A stretch of DNA of 64,000 nucleotides from Gammaproteobacteria bacterium. GTDB taxonomy: Bacteria > Pseudomonadota > Gammaproteobacteria > Nevskiales > Nevskiaceae. Below the pieces are notes generated by a model, which saw only the letters and a program-made list of their open reading frames with translations, was not told the DNA's origin and ran no database searches. Location: assembly GCA_016182805.1 (NCBI GenBank), contig JACPFV010000025.1, forward strand, positions 1-64,000, read 5' to 3'. Positions 49,514-63,436 of the stretch are shown here, one piece after another; within the stretch, counting starts at the first letter, position 1, and each line of letters starts with the position of its first letter. A program made the translations under genes and the position numbers.

Positions 49514-50010
49514 TTCCCACCCTGGCGGCGCGTACTGTGCACCTCGCCGCCGCGAAACTGGACCGTGCGGACGGCGCCGCCGTCACGGTAGGTCCATCGT
49601 TCCCACACCACCCCGTCGCGCTCCTCGCGCGTGATTTCCGCCGGCTCGCCCCAGGCGCTGCGCACGTCGCCGGCGTCCATGCCTTTCACGACCTTGCCGG
49701 CGATGCGCGCATGCCGCAGCGCCTCGTCGCGCTCCTTGCGCGCGCGGTGCGCCTCGGCCCACTCGGCATCGGCACGGTCGCGCGCCTGACGTTCGCGCTC
49801 GATGCGCCGGTCGTACTCGCGCGCCCGCTCGCGCTCGTCCTGACCGCGCGGCACCACCGTCGGCGCGGGCAAAGCCTGCGGCGGCGCGCCGGCCGCGCAC
49901 GGCCGGTCGGTATACGTCACCTTTCCCTGGGATTCGCAGCGATACACCTCGGCGCTTGCCGAGGTCGAGATCGACAGCAGCAATGCGACGATACGGCCGG
50001 CGCCGGCCAT
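49510..50010 (-). CDS. DUF4124-type secreted protein
   Basis: Signal peptide then EVYRCESQGKVTYTDRPCAAGAPPQ, typical of DUF4124. Confidence 0.75.
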   Translation of the reverse strand: MAGAGRIVALLLSISTSASAEVYRCESQGKVTYTDRPCAAGAPPQALPAPTVVPRGQDERERAREYDRRIERERQARDRADAEWAEAHRARKERDEALRHARIAGKVVKGMDAGDVRSAWGEPAEITREERDGVVWERWTYRDGGAVRTVQFRGGEVHSTRRQGGK

Positions 50011-50103
50011 GGCGTTCTCCTCCCTTGTTCTTATCGCGGCGCATTATAAGGGCGCGAGACCGGTATAATTCGCGATTCGTTTTCGCCCCCCTGTTGCGAC
50101 TCC

Positions 50104-51768
<1,665 letters not shown>

Positions 51769-52596
51769 ATGCGCGCACGCAAGGGCGGCCGTTCCGCGTC
51801 CCGGCCCCGCAAGACGGGACGGGCGGCGGACACCGCCCTCGCCTACCGCTGGCGCAACGGCCGGCTGGAGCCAATCGCCGCGCCGCACCGGGTGCGGCTG
51901 GACGATCTGCTGCACGTCGAGCGCCAGAAGGAGGCGCTGGTCGCCAATACGCGCCAGTTCGTGCAGGGGCTGCCGGCCAACCACGCCCTGCTGACCGGAG
52001 CGCGCGGCACCGGCAAGTCCTCGCTGGTCAAGGCCTTGCTGACCGAGTTCGCGGATCGGGGGCTGCGGCTGGTCGAGGTGGCGCCGCACGATCTGCACCA
52101 GCTCTACGACATCGTGCGGCCGCTGCGCGGCAGCAAGCGGCGCTTCGTGCTGTACGTGGACGACTTCTCCGTCGCCGCCAACGATCCGGGGCTGTCGGCG
52201 CTGAAAGCGGCGCTGGACGGCGACATCGAGGCGCCGCCGGACAACGTGCTGATCTACGCCACCTCCAACCGCCGGCACCTGATGCCGGAGATGAAGAAGG
52301 ACAACGAGGAATACCACTGGGTGGACGGCGAGCTGCACCCCGGCGAGTCCACCGAGGAAAAGATCTCGCTGTCCGAGCGCTTCGGCCTGTGGCTGTCGTT
52401 CCCGCCGTTCGGCCAGGAGCAGTTCCTGGACATGGTGCGGCACCACCTGGCCCGGCTGGGTGGCCCTTCGCTTACCGACGAAACCGCCAAGCTGGCGCTG
52501 CGCTGGGCGCTCCAGCGCGCCTCGCGCAGCGGTCGCGTGGCGCAGCAGTTCGCGCGCGAGCTGGCCGGGCGCGCCGGCGCCGGGCCGGCGATCTGA
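51769..52596 (+). CDS. DUF815-type AAA ATP-binding protein
   Basis: HALLTGARGTGKSSLVKALL (Walker A), RFVLYVDDFSV, IYATSNRRHLMPE. Confidence 0.88.
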   Translation: MRARKGGRSASRPRKTGRAADTALAYRWRNGRLEPIAAPHRVRLDDLLHVERQKEALVANTRQFVQGLPANHALLTGARGTGKSSLVKALLTEFADRGLRLVEVAPHDLHQLYDIVRPLRGSKRRFVLYVDDFSVAANDPGLSALKAALDGDIEAPPDNVLIYATSNRRHLMPEMKKDNEEYHWVDGELHPGESTEEKISLSERFGLWLSFPPFGQEQFLDMVRHHLARLGGPSLTDETAKLALRWALQRASRSGRVAQQFARELAGRAGAGPAI

Positions 52597-52741
52597 AGGC
52601 CGATCCGGCCCCAATTTCCGGCGGTTCAGGCTAGAATTCGCGCCCAGAGGAGAGAGCGCGCGACCGGCCCGAGTCGCGGCTAACCACAACCCATACCAAG
52701 AGAAGTTCCGGGCGCAGGGGCAAACAGGGAGTTTTTGGGTG

Positions 52742-55228
52742 ATGACGTCTCTCCGGCAGGCGCTGTTGGGCGCCGCATTGGTGGTTTCTTCTTCCGCGCA
52801 CGCGATGACCTTCGAGCTGGAATACGGCGAAGGCGTCGCCGGCGTGCTCAATTCGACGGTCACGGTCGGCGCCGCCTGGCGCATGCAGGACCGCGCGGCC
52901 GACCTGGTCGGCAAAAGCAACCTAAATCCCGGCGTCTGCGCCGGCGCGCTGCAGGGCTGCCAGGGCGTGTTCCGCGACCAGACCGCGCCCGCCCTGGCGC
53001 TGGTGAACGCGCCGGGCCAGTACACGGTCAACGCCGACGACGGCAACCTGAACTACGACAAGGGCGACCTCGTCCAGGGGGTGGCCAAGATCACCCAGGA
53101 CCTGACCCTGAACTACGGCGACTACCAGCTGTTCACGCGCTGGCTGTTCTTCTACGACGCGGTCAACAACAACTTCCGCGAATACCACCCGAACCGCGTG
53201 ACGGCGGACAACGCCGACAGCGTGGGCTATGGGCCGGGCGAGCGCGATTTCATCCAGGGGCCGGCGGCGCCGATCCTGCAGCAGCTCTACTTCCCGGACT
53301 CGACCATCTACGGCCCCGGCGGCGTGGTGCGCAACAAGCGCCGCAACGGCAAGGTGCTGGAGCAGGCGGGCACCGACTTCCAGTTGCTGGAGCTGTACGT
53401 GAGCAGCGAGCTGCCGCTGCCCGGCGACCGCTCGCTGACCTGGAAGGTCGGCCGCCAGACGGTGAACTGGGGCGAAAGCACGCTGCTGGTGATCAACAGC
53501 GTGAACCAGGCCAACCCGGTCAACGCCAACAACCTGTTCCGCGTCGGCTTCCAGCTCGAGGAAGTGTTCACGCCGGTCGGCATGCTGTACGGCAGCACCG
53601 AGGTACTGCCCGGCTGGACCATGGAAGCGTACTACCAGTTCGAGTGGCTGCCGCTGGAAATGCCGGCGCCGGGCACCTACATGTCCTTCCTCGACATCGG
53701 CACCGACGATGCCGTCGACTCCGTGGCCGTCCAGTTCGGCGGCGGGCCGGAGGACCCGGACCGCGTCGCGCATCCGCAGAACAACCCCCTGGCCCTCATC
53801 GCCGGCTCGCGCACGCAGATCGAGCGCCTGCCGGACAACGAGGCCAGCGACGGCGGCCAGTACGGCCTGTCGCTGAAGTACTACGCGGAGAATCTCGGCA
53901 ACGGCACCGAGTTCGGCTTCTACTTCATGAACTACCACTCCAAGCTGCCGTACGCGAGCTTCTACGCCACCGAGGCGAGCTGCCTGCGCCGCGAGAGCGC
54001 GCACGGCGTGGACGTGACCAGCGCCGACGAGTTCCTGTCGACCTGCGACGACCTGCCGCTGAACCGCATCCTGGCCGGCGACGACCCGCGCCTGGCTGCC
54101 GACAGTATCGCTCCGCTGGACACGGCCAGGATCCAGCTCGAGTACCCGGAGAACATCAAGATGCTCGGCGTCAGTTTCAACACGACGCTGGGCGACTTCT
54201 CCCTGCAGGGCGAGATCGCGTACCGCCCGGACGCCCCCTTGCAGGTGGACAGCGAGGACCTGGCCTTCGCCGCGTTCGGCCCCACGCTGTCGCGCTGCCA
54301 CAACCGCAACCTCAACGGCACCGGCTGCAGCGGCTCGTCCAGCGGCATCGGCATCGACGGCCAGAGCTACGGCCCCAGCGACTTCCTCGACGCCGACGGC
54401 AACAATCCCTTCAAGGACACCTTCGACGCCGGCGTGATCGGCACGCCGGTGCCGCTGCCCGGCGGCGCCACCGGCGCGGTGCTGGGCCACATTCCCGGCT
54501 CGGCGCGCTCCTTCCCCAGCTTTGTCATTCCGTACCGCTACGGTGCGGACGCGATCGGCGAGAACGCGCCCTGCGCGCGCGGCCTTTCCACGCGCGAATA
54601 CAACTCCAGCCTGGACTGCTACATCCGCGGCTGGGAGTACTTCGACACGATCCAGTACAACCTCGGCGGCACTTACGTTCTGGGCGCCAGCGACAACCCG
54701 ATCGGCGCCGACCAGATCATCCTGGTGGGCGAGCTGTGCGCGACCCACGTACCGGACCTGCCGTCGCTGGACCGGTTGCAGATCGACGCCGCCGGTACCT
54801 TCCTGCATGCCAGCGCCGGCGCCGACGGCAGCGGGGCGGACGGCTCGCGCCAGGCCTGCTCGACCAACCCGTCCTGCCACGTCGGCGCGGACGGCGGGCG
54901 CTTCAACCCGCATCAGCAGGACCTCGACGCCTTCGCCGACAAGTTCTCCTGGGGCTACCGCGTGATCGGCATCATCAAGTACGAAAGCGTGCTGCCCGGC
55001 ATCAGCGTGCAGCCCTTCATCGTCTGGTCGCACGACGTGCACGGCACGGCGCCGGGACCGGCCGAGAACTTCATCGAGGGCCGCAAGCAGGTGCTGCTGA
55101 ACGTCGAGACCCGCTACAAGGACGCGCTGTCGTTCACGGCCGGCTACGGTTGGTTCACCGGCGCCGGCGAGCGCAACCTCTACCGCGACCGCGACTTCCT
55201 CCAGACCTACGTCAAGTACCAGTTCTAA
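52742..55228 (+). CDS. DUF1302 family outer membrane protein
   Basis: Signal peptide MTSLRQALLGAALVVSSSAHA; GRQTVNWGESTLLVINSVNQANPVNANNLFRVGFQLEEVFTPVGMLYGS is typical DUF1302. Confidence 0.88.
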   Translation: MTSLRQALLGAALVVSSSAHAMTFELEYGEGVAGVLNSTVTVGAAWRMQDRAADLVGKSNLNPGVCAGALQGCQGVFRDQTAPALALVNAPGQYTVNADDGNLNYDKGDLVQGVAKITQDLTLNYGDYQLFTRWLFFYDAVNNNFREYHPNRVTADNADSVGYGPGERDFIQGPAAPILQQLYFPDSTIYGPGGVVRNKRRNGKVLEQAGTDFQLLELYVSSELPLPGDRSLTWKVGRQTVNWGESTLLVINSVNQANPVNANNLFRVGFQLEEVFTPVGMLYGSTEVLPGWTMEAYYQFEWLPLEMPAPGTYMSFLDIGTDDAVDSVAVQFGGGPEDPDRVAHPQNNPLALIAGSRTQIERLPDNEASDGGQYGLSLKYYAENLGNGTEFGFYFMNYHSKLPYASFYATEASCLRRESAHGVDVTSADEFLSTCDDLPLNRILAGDDPRLAADSIAPLDTARIQLEYPENIKMLGVSFNTTLGDFSLQGEIAYRPDAPLQVDSEDLAFAAFGPTLSRCHNRNLNGTGCSGSSSGIGIDGQSYGPSDFLDADGNNPFKDTFDAGVIGTPVPLPGGATGAVLGHIPGSARSFPSFVIPYRYGADAIGENAPCARGLSTREYNSSLDCYIRGWEYFDTIQYNLGGTYVLGASDNPIGADQIILVGELCATHVPDLPSLDRLQIDAAGTFLHASAGADGSGADGSRQACSTNPSCHVGADGGRFNPHQQDLDAFADKFSWGYRVIGIIKYESVLPGISVQPFIVWSHDVHGTAPGPAENFIEGRKQVLLNVETRYKDALSFTAGYGWFTGAGERNLYRDRDFLQTYVKYQF

Positions 55229-55241
55229 CGGTCCGCGGATG

Positions 55242-55274
55242 CGACAAGGCCCGCGGAAGCGGGCCTTGTCGTTT
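55242..55274. terminator. Rho-independent terminator between convergent genes
   Basis: CGACAAGGCCCGC-GGAA-GCGGGCCTTGTCG followed by TTT. Confidence 0.8.
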
Positions 55275-55307
55275 ATGGCGCTCGTCCCCGGCGGAGCCGG
55301 GGCGCGT

Positions 55308-55574
55308 TCATTTGTGCGTCTTCAACAGCGCCGCCACCTTGTCCACATACGCCTTCATCGCGGCGTCGGACTTGGCGCCCTTGATCTTGGCCCAGGCGTC
55401 GTACTTGGCGCGGCCGACCATGTCGAGCATGCCGGGACGGTCGCCCTTGACGTCGCCTTCCGTGGCCTGCTTGAACTGGGCGTACAGGAACAGCATGTCC
55501 TCGTTGCTCGGGCGCTTGGTCAGCGTCTTGACGTCCTTCTGGGCCTGTTCGAAGGCGCTCTTCATGTCGGCCAT
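55308..55574 (-). CDS. Acyl-CoA-binding protein
   Basis: MADMKSAFEQAQKDVKTLTKRPSNEDMLFLYAQFKQATEGDVKGDRPGMLDMVGRAKYDAWAKIKGAKSDAAMKAYVDKVAAL. Confidence 0.95.
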   Translation of the reverse strand: MADMKSAFEQAQKDVKTLTKRPSNEDMLFLYAQFKQATEGDVKGDRPGMLDMVGRAKYDAWAKIKGAKSDAAMKAYVDKVAALLKTHK

Positions 55575-55633
55575 GAGTTCTCCCGTTCTCGTATTGGCAG
55601 GAGCCAGCGTTATACCAGCGGCGCGGTCGGCGC

Positions 55634-56907
55634 TCAAATCTTGCTGGCGAAGAAGCGCGGGCCGCCGCCGTTGAGCGGCCACGCGATGCCCAGCTCCAGG
55701 TCGAGGTCGACGAAGGCCTGCACGCGCACGCGGATGCCGAAGCCGGCGCCGACCAGCACGCGGTCGAAGTTGAAGTCGCCGGGCTCGACGAACGCGTTGC
55801 CGGCGTCCACCAGGAGCATCGAGCGGATGGAATTGCGGAACAGGGGCCGCAGATGCTCCACGCTCACCACGTACGCGAAATCGCCCTGCGCCGACTCCGG
55901 CTCGAACCCGCGCAGCGTGCCGGCGCCGCCCAGCTTGAACGCCTCCTCGCCGGGCGGCCCGCCGTGGCGGGCACCCACCGTGGCGCCGACTTGCACGGTC
56001 TGGTGCGGGGTATCGCCGACCGGGTAGTAGCCGTTGTAGTCCAGGTTCCAGGACACGTGGTGGTAGTCGGAGGCCCATGCCTCCGACGACGCCTCCACGC
56101 GCGCGCCGAAGCGGTGGCCCTCGTCGCTGTAGACCTTGTAGCGCAGATCCCGATAGCCGAGCACGCCGACCGGGCCGGTGGCCTTGCCGTAAGCGGGCGG
56201 CGCCTGCGGGCCGCTGGTGTACTGGTTGCGGTATTGCAGGCCGCCGCCGACCGTCCAACCCTGGCTGCCCGGCTCGTCCGACAGCCGGCGCGTGAGCGTG
56301 AAGCCGAGCAGGTTGAATGCCTCGTCGTAGCGCTCCGGCTCGATCACCGGGGAATCGATGTGCCCCGCCGTCAGGTTGAGGGTGTAGGGCGAGTCGGCCA
56401 GGTACGGCAGCGACGCACCGAAGAAATACCGGGTGGCCAGTCCCCGCTGCTCCTCGTCGGCCGATCCTTCGGAGGACTTGCGGCGCTCCCAGTAGCCGGT
56501 GAGGGTGTCGTTGAGGCCGCCGACGTTGTTCCAGCGTATCTGGGCGCCGAAGCCGTAGCCGCCGTCGCTGCTGGCGCTGACGCGCGGCACCGGCAGCACG
56601 TAGATCTTTTCGCGCACCGCGATGCGCAGCCGCACCCCGCCCTCCACCGGCTCGGTCTCGACACGCGCCGAGCGGAACAGGCCGAGGTCCAGGATGTTCT
56701 GCCGGCTGCGCTCGATCTTTCCGGGATCGGCCGGATCGCCCACGCGCACCAGCAGCTCGCGCCGCAACACCTTGGTCTGCGTGATCTTGTTGCCCTGAAA
56801 AACGATTTCGCGGACCGTCGGATATTCCGTCGCCGCGGGACCGCCCTCCTGCGCCGCCGCGGCGGCGGCCGCCAGGGCCAGGACCAGTCCGGCGAGGGCC
56901 CGACCCA

Positions 56908-56908
<1 letters not shown>
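55634..56908 (-). CDS. Omp85/BamA-type outer membrane protein with apparently one POTRA repeat
   Basis: VREIVFQGNKITQTKVLRRELLVRVGDPADPGKIERSRQNILDLGLFRSARVETEPVEGGVRLRIAVREK (POTRA), then barrel with GGAGTLRGFE (LRGF-like lid motif). Confidence 0.85.
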
Positions 56909-57417
<509 letters not shown>

Positions 57418-57475
57418 CTACGACCGGGGCGGGCCGCCGGCGTTCCGTGCCGGTGGGGCCGGGGCGCGATCCGCC

Positions 57476-58266
<791 letters not shown>

Positions 58267-58270
<4 letters not shown>

Positions 58271-59079
58271 TTGGAACTCGCGACTCGCGACTCCGGAACC
58301 GGGGCTTTGATATAGGCGATCCCCATCATGAGACCGCCGGCAAGTAGCATCGGCAGGCTCAGCACCTGGCCCATCGTCACCCAACCCCAGGCCAGGTAGC
58401 CGATGTGCGCGTCCGGCCGCCGCACGAACTCGACCGCGATGCGGAACAGCGCGTACAGCGCCAGGAACAGGCCGGACGCCGCCATGCGCGGCCGCGGCTT
58501 GCGCGCGAACCACCACAGGATGGCGAGCATCGCCAGGCCTTCCAGGCCGGCCTCGTACAGCATGCTGGGGTGGCGCGGCTCGGAGCCGGCGCGGGGAAAC
58601 ACCATGCCCCAGGGCAGATCGGTCGGCTTGCCCCACAGCTCGCCGTTGATGAAGTTGCCGATGCGCCCGGTGAACAACCCGACCGGCACCAGCGGCGCGG
58701 CGAAATCCGCGATCTCGAACATGTGCAGCTTGTGGTGGTACGCGAACAGGACGTATGCGACGATCACGCCGAGCAGGCCGCCATGGAAGGACATGCCGCC
58801 CTCCCACATGCGCACGATCACCAGCGGGTCGGCCAGGAAGCCGCTCAGGTTGTAGAACAGCGTGTAGCCGATGCGGCCGCCGAGGATCACGCCCAGCACC
58901 ACATAGAACAGCAGGTCGGCGACGCGATCCTTGGGCCAGGCGACGTGCGGCTGCGCCGCGCGCCTTACGCCCAGCCACCAGGCGCCCCAGAAACCGAGCA
59001 GGTACATGAGACCGTACCAGTGCACGGCCAGCGGCCCGAGGCGGATCGCGACGGGATCGAAATCGGGATGGATGAGCAT
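58267..59079 (-). CDS. lgt: Prolipoprotein diacylglyceryl transferase
   Basis: [70 protein letters not shown]. Confidence 0.98.
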
Positions 59080-59172
59080 GATGGTGGCGAATTCTACCCA
59101 GTTGCGCGTTCAGGAACGATTCAGGCGCCATGCGGATGATGAGCGCAGGCCCCCCAGCGTTCCCGGTGAGTC

Positions 59173-59457
59173 ATGAAACGGATTCTGCTTGCGCTCGGAC
59201 TGTGCGTCGGCCTGGGCTTCGCGGCCCCCGCCCCCGCCGATTCGCGCTCCGACGTCTACGTCGAGGTCTATCCCAGCCCGTACTGGAGCTTCGGCTGGCA
59301 CGAGTCCCAGTGGCACCGCGGGTATCGCCCGCACTGGCACGGCGGCCCGCCGTGGTGCGCGCATCACCGCGTCCACCATTTTCACGACCACGGCCACCGC
59401 GGCCACCGCGGCGGCCACTACCGGGGCCACCGCGACCGCTGGGACGGGAACGATTAG
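59173..59457 (+). CDS. Small secreted His-rich protein
   Basis: Signal peptide MKRILLALGLCVGLGFAAPAPA then HFHDHGHRGHRGGHYRGHRD. Confidence 0.7.
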   Translation: MKRILLALGLCVGLGFAAPAPADSRSDVYVEVYPSPYWSFGWHESQWHRGYRPHWHGGPPWCAHHRVHHFHDHGHRGHRGGHYRGHRDRWDGND

Positions 59458-60632
59458 CCCGCGAGCACGCGGCAGTAAAGCGCCTTGAGGTAGCGCGTTT
59501 CGGGGATGGCGGGGTGCACCGGGTGGTCCGGCCCCTGCCCGCCCTTCTCCAGGATTTGCAGGCGCCGGCCGAGCGCGCGCGACTCTCGCAGCAGGATGCG
59601 TTGCAGCGCGTCCTCCTCCAAGTGATGGGAGCAGGAGCAGGACACCAGCACGCCGTCCGGCGCCAGCAGCTCCATCGCCAGGCGGTTCAGGCGCGCGTAG
59701 TGCTCCAGGCCGGCGTCGAGATCCTTGCGCCGCTTAATCAACGCCGGCGGGTCCACCACGACGACGTCGAAGCTGCGGCCTTCCTGGCGCAGCGCCTTGA
59801 GCATGTCCACCGCCTCGCCCTTGCGCGTCTCCAGGGCGTAGCCGTTGCGCTGGGCATTGCGCGCCGCCGTGTCCAGCGCCGGCTGCGAGCTATCCACGCA
59901 CAGCGCGCTCGACGCGCCCTGGCTCAGCGCACGCACCGCCCAGGCGCCGACGTAGCTGAATACGTCCAGCACGCTGCGGCCGGAGACGTAGCGCGCCAGG
60001 CGGTCGCGGTTGTCGTGCTGGTCGTAGAACCAGCCGGTCTTCTGGCCGGTGCGGATTGGCGCCTCGAAGCGCGCTCCGCCTTCCACCACCTCGGCGGCCT
60101 CCGGCACCTCGCCGACCGCTTCGGTGTAGTCGGGCAGGCCCTCGGTCTGGCGCATCGCCAGTTCATTGGAGAACCAGATGCCGCGCGGCTTGAGGACTCG
60201 TTGCAGCGCCTCGGCAATCATCGGCTTGAGTCGTTCCATGCCGGCGGTGCCGAGCTGCACCACCAGAATGTCGCCGTAGCGGTCCACGACCAGGCCCGGC
60301 AGGCCATCGGCCTCGCCGTAGACCAGGCGGTAGTACGGCCCGGCGTACAGCCGCGCGCGCAGCGCCAGCGCCGCCTCGATGCGGCGCCTGAACCAGTCGG
60401 CCGCGATCTGCGCGTCGGCGTCGCCGGACAGCAGCCGCGCCGCCAGCAGCGTGCCCGGATTGACGTAGCCCTGCCCCAGCGGCTTGCCGCGGCTGTCCAC
60501 GACGCGGCACAGCGCGCCGGGCTCGAACGCGGTCAGCGGCGTCGCCTGCGTGTCCACCTCGTTGGAGTAAATCCACAGGTGGCCGGCGCGCAGGCGGCGG
60601 TCTTCGCCCTTCTTGAGTTGCAGGGATTTCAC
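59454..60632 (-). CDS. rlmI: RlmI-like 23S rRNA (cytosine-C5) methyltransferase
   Basis: PUA start MKSLQLKKGEDRRLRAGHLWIYSNEVD, GWFYDQHDNRDRLARYVSGRSVLDVFSYVGAWA, VVDPPALIKRRKD. Confidence 0.93.
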   Translation of the reverse strand: MKSLQLKKGEDRRLRAGHLWIYSNEVDTQATPLTAFEPGALCRVVDSRGKPLGQGYVNPGTLLAARLLSGDADAQIAADWFRRRIEAALALRARLYAGPYYRLVYGEADGLPGLVVDRYGDILVVQLGTAGMERLKPMIAEALQRVLKPRGIWFSNELAMRQTEGLPDYTEAVGEVPEAAEVVEGGARFEAPIRTGQKTGWFYDQHDNRDRLARYVSGRSVLDVFSYVGAWAVRALSQGASSALCVDSSQPALDTAARNAQRNGYALETRKGEAVDMLKALRQEGRSFDVVVVDPPALIKRRKDLDAGLEHYARLNRLAMELLAPDGVLVSCSCSHHLEEDALQRILLRESRALGRRLQILEKGGQGPDHPVHPAIPETRYLKALYCRVLAG

Positions 60633-60639
60633 GTGACGT

Positions 60640-61572
60640 TCAGGCCGGGTCGTAGCGGAATTCGTGCTTGAAGCGCGCGCGGAACGACTCCGGCGTGACC
60701 TTGTGGTTCTGCGTGCCGGGGCGCTCGATCTTGATCGCGCCCATCAGCGAGGCGACGCGGCCGGCGGTGTCCCACTCCATGCCCTGGGAGATGCCGTAGA
60801 GCAGGCCGCCGCGGTAGGCGTCGCCGCAGCCGGTCGGGTCGGCCAGCGACTCCGCCTTGGCGCAGGGAATCTCGTGCAGCTTGCCCTTGGCGTGGATGTG
60901 CGAGCCCTGCGCGCCGCGCGTGACGATCAGCGCGTCGACGCGCTGGGCAATCTCGCCCAGCGTCCAGCCGGTGCGCGCCATCAGCATCTCCGACTCGTAG
61001 TCGTTGACCGCGACGTAGCTGGCCAGCTCGATGAACTGCTTCAGCTCGTCGCCGCCGAACATCGGCAGGCCCTGGCCGGGATCGAATACGAACGGGATGC
61101 CGGCCTCCGCGAACTCGCGCGCGTGCAGCAGCATGCCGTCGCGCCCGTCCGGCGACACCGAGCCGAGCGTGATGCCCTTGTTCGGGATGGCCTGGGTGTG
61201 CGCGAAGTTCATCGCGCCGGGGTGGAAGGCGGTGATCTGGTTGTCGTCGAGGTCGGTGACGATGTAGGCCTGCGCGGTGAAGCTGTCCGGCACCTCCTTG
61301 AGATGCGTGCGGACGATGCCCTTGCCGTCCATCCACGCCGCGTACGGCGCGAAGTCCTTGCCCACCGTGCCCATCGGCAGCGCCGAGCCGCCGAGCATGC
61401 TGAGGTTGTAGGCGATGTTGCCGGCGCAGCCGCCGAACTCCCGGCGCATCTGCGGCACCAGGAAGGCCACGTTCAGGATGTGCACCTTGTCCGGCAGGAT
61501 TTCATTCTTGAAATGGCCGGGAAACACCATGATCGTGTCGTAGGCCAGCGAACCGCAGATCAAAACCGACAT
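60640..61572 (-). CDS. PfkB family carbohydrate/nucleoside kinase
   Basis: GSLAYDTIMVFPGHF, GGCAGNIAYNLSMLGG, DPTGCGDAYRGGLLYGISQG. Confidence 0.92.
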   Translation of the reverse strand: MSVLICGSLAYDTIMVFPGHFKNEILPDKVHILNVAFLVPQMRREFGGCAGNIAYNLSMLGGSALPMGTVGKDFAPYAAWMDGKGIVRTHLKEVPDSFTAQAYIVTDLDDNQITAFHPGAMNFAHTQAIPNKGITLGSVSPDGRDGMLLHAREFAEAGIPFVFDPGQGLPMFGGDELKQFIELASYVAVNDYESEMLMARTGWTLGEIAQRVDALIVTRGAQGSHIHAKGKLHEIPCAKAESLADPTGCGDAYRGGLLYGISQGMEWDTAGRVASLMGAIKIERPGTQNHKVTPESFRARFKHEFRYDPA

Positions 61573-61587
61573 TTTTCCTATCCTTCC

Positions 61588-61947
61588 TTATCCGAACAGC
61601 ACCAGGCCCCAGATCGCCGGAACCTGAACCAATGAAAGATGCACGGCCGCGGAACCCAGGTCCTTGGCGCGCCCGGAGAGCACATGATGCTCCTTGCCGA
61701 TGCGGTCGACGACCACCTCGATGCCGGTGTTGAGCAGCTCCGTGATCAGGACCACGAACAGCGACAGGACCAGCAGCGCCCGCTCGATGCCGGATTGCCC
61801 CAGGTACACCGCCGCCGGCACCAGGGCCAGGCACAGCATCGCCTCGATGCGGAACGCCTCCTCTTCCTTCAGCGCCCAGCCCAGGCCCCAGTACGACACC
61901 CGCGTGGCCCGCACCAGGCGGGCAACCCCCCGAATCCCATCCGCCAT
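61588..61947 (-). CDS. dgkA: Diacylglycerol kinase
   Basis: EEEAFRIEAMLCLALVPAAVYLG, LLNTGIEVVVDRIGKEHHVLSGRAKDLGSAAV. Confidence 0.95.
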   Translation of the reverse strand: MADGIRGVARLVRATRVSYWGLGWALKEEEAFRIEAMLCLALVPAAVYLGQSGIERALLVLSLFVVLITELLNTGIEVVVDRIGKEHHVLSGRAKDLGSAAVHLSLVQVPAIWGLVLFG

Positions 61948-61962
61948 GACTCCCCCGATGTC

Positions 61963-63423
61963 CTAAGCCGCCGGCTTCCAGGCCACATCCAGTTGGCGCG
62001 CCGCGCGCACGTCGTCCAGGCGGCGCACCGGCATCTTGTACGGCGCGCCCTTCACGAATGCGATGTCCTTCTTCGCCTCGTTCCAGATGGAGACCAGCGC
62101 CTCGACGAAGGCGTCCAGCGTCTCCCTGTCCTCGGTCTCGGTCGGCTCGATCAGCAGGCACTCCGGCACCAGCAGCGGGAAGTAGATCGTCGGCGCGTGG
62201 AACCCGTAGTCGAGCAGGCGCTTGGCGACGTCGGTCGCGGTCAGCTCGATCTCCTGCTTCTGCTTCTTGAGCGTGACGATGAACTCGTGGCTGGCGCGGC
62301 GCCTGGGGAAGGCCAGATCGTAGCCCTGGTCGCGCAGGCGCGCCGCCAGGTAGTTGGCATTGAGCGTGGCGAACTCGGCGACGCGGTGCATGCCCTCGCG
62401 GCCCAGCATGCGCGCGTACACGTACGCGCGCAGCAGCACGCCGGCGTTGCCCATGAAGGCGGACAGGCGGCCGATGGTCTGCGGCAGGTCGCGCTCGTCC
62501 AGCCAGCGGTACTGGTCGCCGGTCTTGCCGACCAGCGGGATCGGCATGAACGGCAGCAGGCGCTTGGACACGCCCACCGCGCCCGCCCCGGGACCGCCGC
62601 CGCCGTGCGGCGTCGAGAAGGTCTTGTGCAGGTTCATGTGGATGACGTCGAAGCCCATGTCGCCGGGCCGGACCTGGCCCAGGATCGCGTTCAGGTTGGC
62701 GCCGTCGTAGTACAGCAGGCCGCCGGCCTGGTGCACGATCTCGGCGATCTCCTTGATGCGCCGCTCGAACACGCCCAGCGTGGACGGGTTGGTCAGCATG
62801 ATGCCGGCGGTCTGTGGGCCGACCGCGGCCTTGAGCGCCGAGAGGTCGACGTCGCCGTCGGCATTGGTCGGGATCTCGCGCGCGGTGTAGCCCAGCATGG
62901 TCGCCGTGGCCGGGTTGGTGCCGTGCGCGGCATCCGGCACCAGGATCTCGGTGCGGGCGTCGTCGTTGCGCGCGCGATGGTAGGCGCGGATCATCGCCAC
63001 GCCGGCGAACTCGCCCTGCGCGCCGGCCATCGGCGTCAGCGACACGCCGGCCATGCCGGTCACGGCCTTGAGCATCTCCTGCAAATCGTACATGCAGGCG
63101 AGGAAGCCCTGGCTGTGCGCCTCCGGCGCCAGCGGATGGCGCGCCAGGAACTCCGGCAGCATCGCCAGCGAATTGCAGGCGCGCGGGTTGTACTTCATCG
63201 TGCACGAGCCCAGCGGGTAGAAGTGCGTGTCGATGGAGAAATTCCGCTGCGACAGGCGCGTGTAGTGGCGTACCGCCTGCATTTCCGACACCTCCGGCAG
63301 CCGCGGCCTGTCCTTGCGGCGCAGGCTCTCCGGGATGCCGGACGTGTCGACCGCGTTGCCGGGGTTCTGCGCGTGGGCGACGCGGCCGGGGCGGGAGATT
63401 TCGAAGATCAGCTTTTCGGTCAT
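61963..63423 (-). CDS. gcvPB: Glycine dehydrogenase (decarboxylating) subunit 2
   Basis: [55 protein letters not shown] (PLP lysine). Confidence 0.97.
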   Translation of the reverse strand: MTEKLIFEISRPGRVAHAQNPGNAVDTSGIPESLRRKDRPRLPEVSEMQAVRHYTRLSQRNFSIDTHFYPLGSCTMKYNPRACNSLAMLPEFLARHPLAPEAHSQGFLACMYDLQEMLKAVTGMAGVSLTPMAGAQGEFAGVAMIRAYHRARNDDARTEILVPDAAHGTNPATATMLGYTAREIPTNADGDVDLSALKAAVGPQTAGIMLTNPSTLGVFERRIKEIAEIVHQAGGLLYYDGANLNAILGQVRPGDMGFDVIHMNLHKTFSTPHGGGGPGAGAVGVSKRLLPFMPIPLVGKTGDQYRWLDERDLPQTIGRLSAFMGNAGVLLRAYVYARMLGREGMHRVAEFATLNANYLAARLRDQGYDLAFPRRRASHEFIVTLKKQKQEIELTATDVAKRLLDYGFHAPTIYFPLLVPECLLIEPTETEDRETLDAFVEALVSIWNEAKKDIAFVKGAPYKMPVRRLDDVRAARQLDVAWKPAA

Positions 63424-63436
63424 GGATCGGTCTCGA

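Noticed and set aside
60640-61572. Assigning the PfkB-family protein specifically as adenosine kinase or ribokinase
   Set aside because: Family motifs are clear but substrate cannot be read from sequence alone, so only the family call is given.
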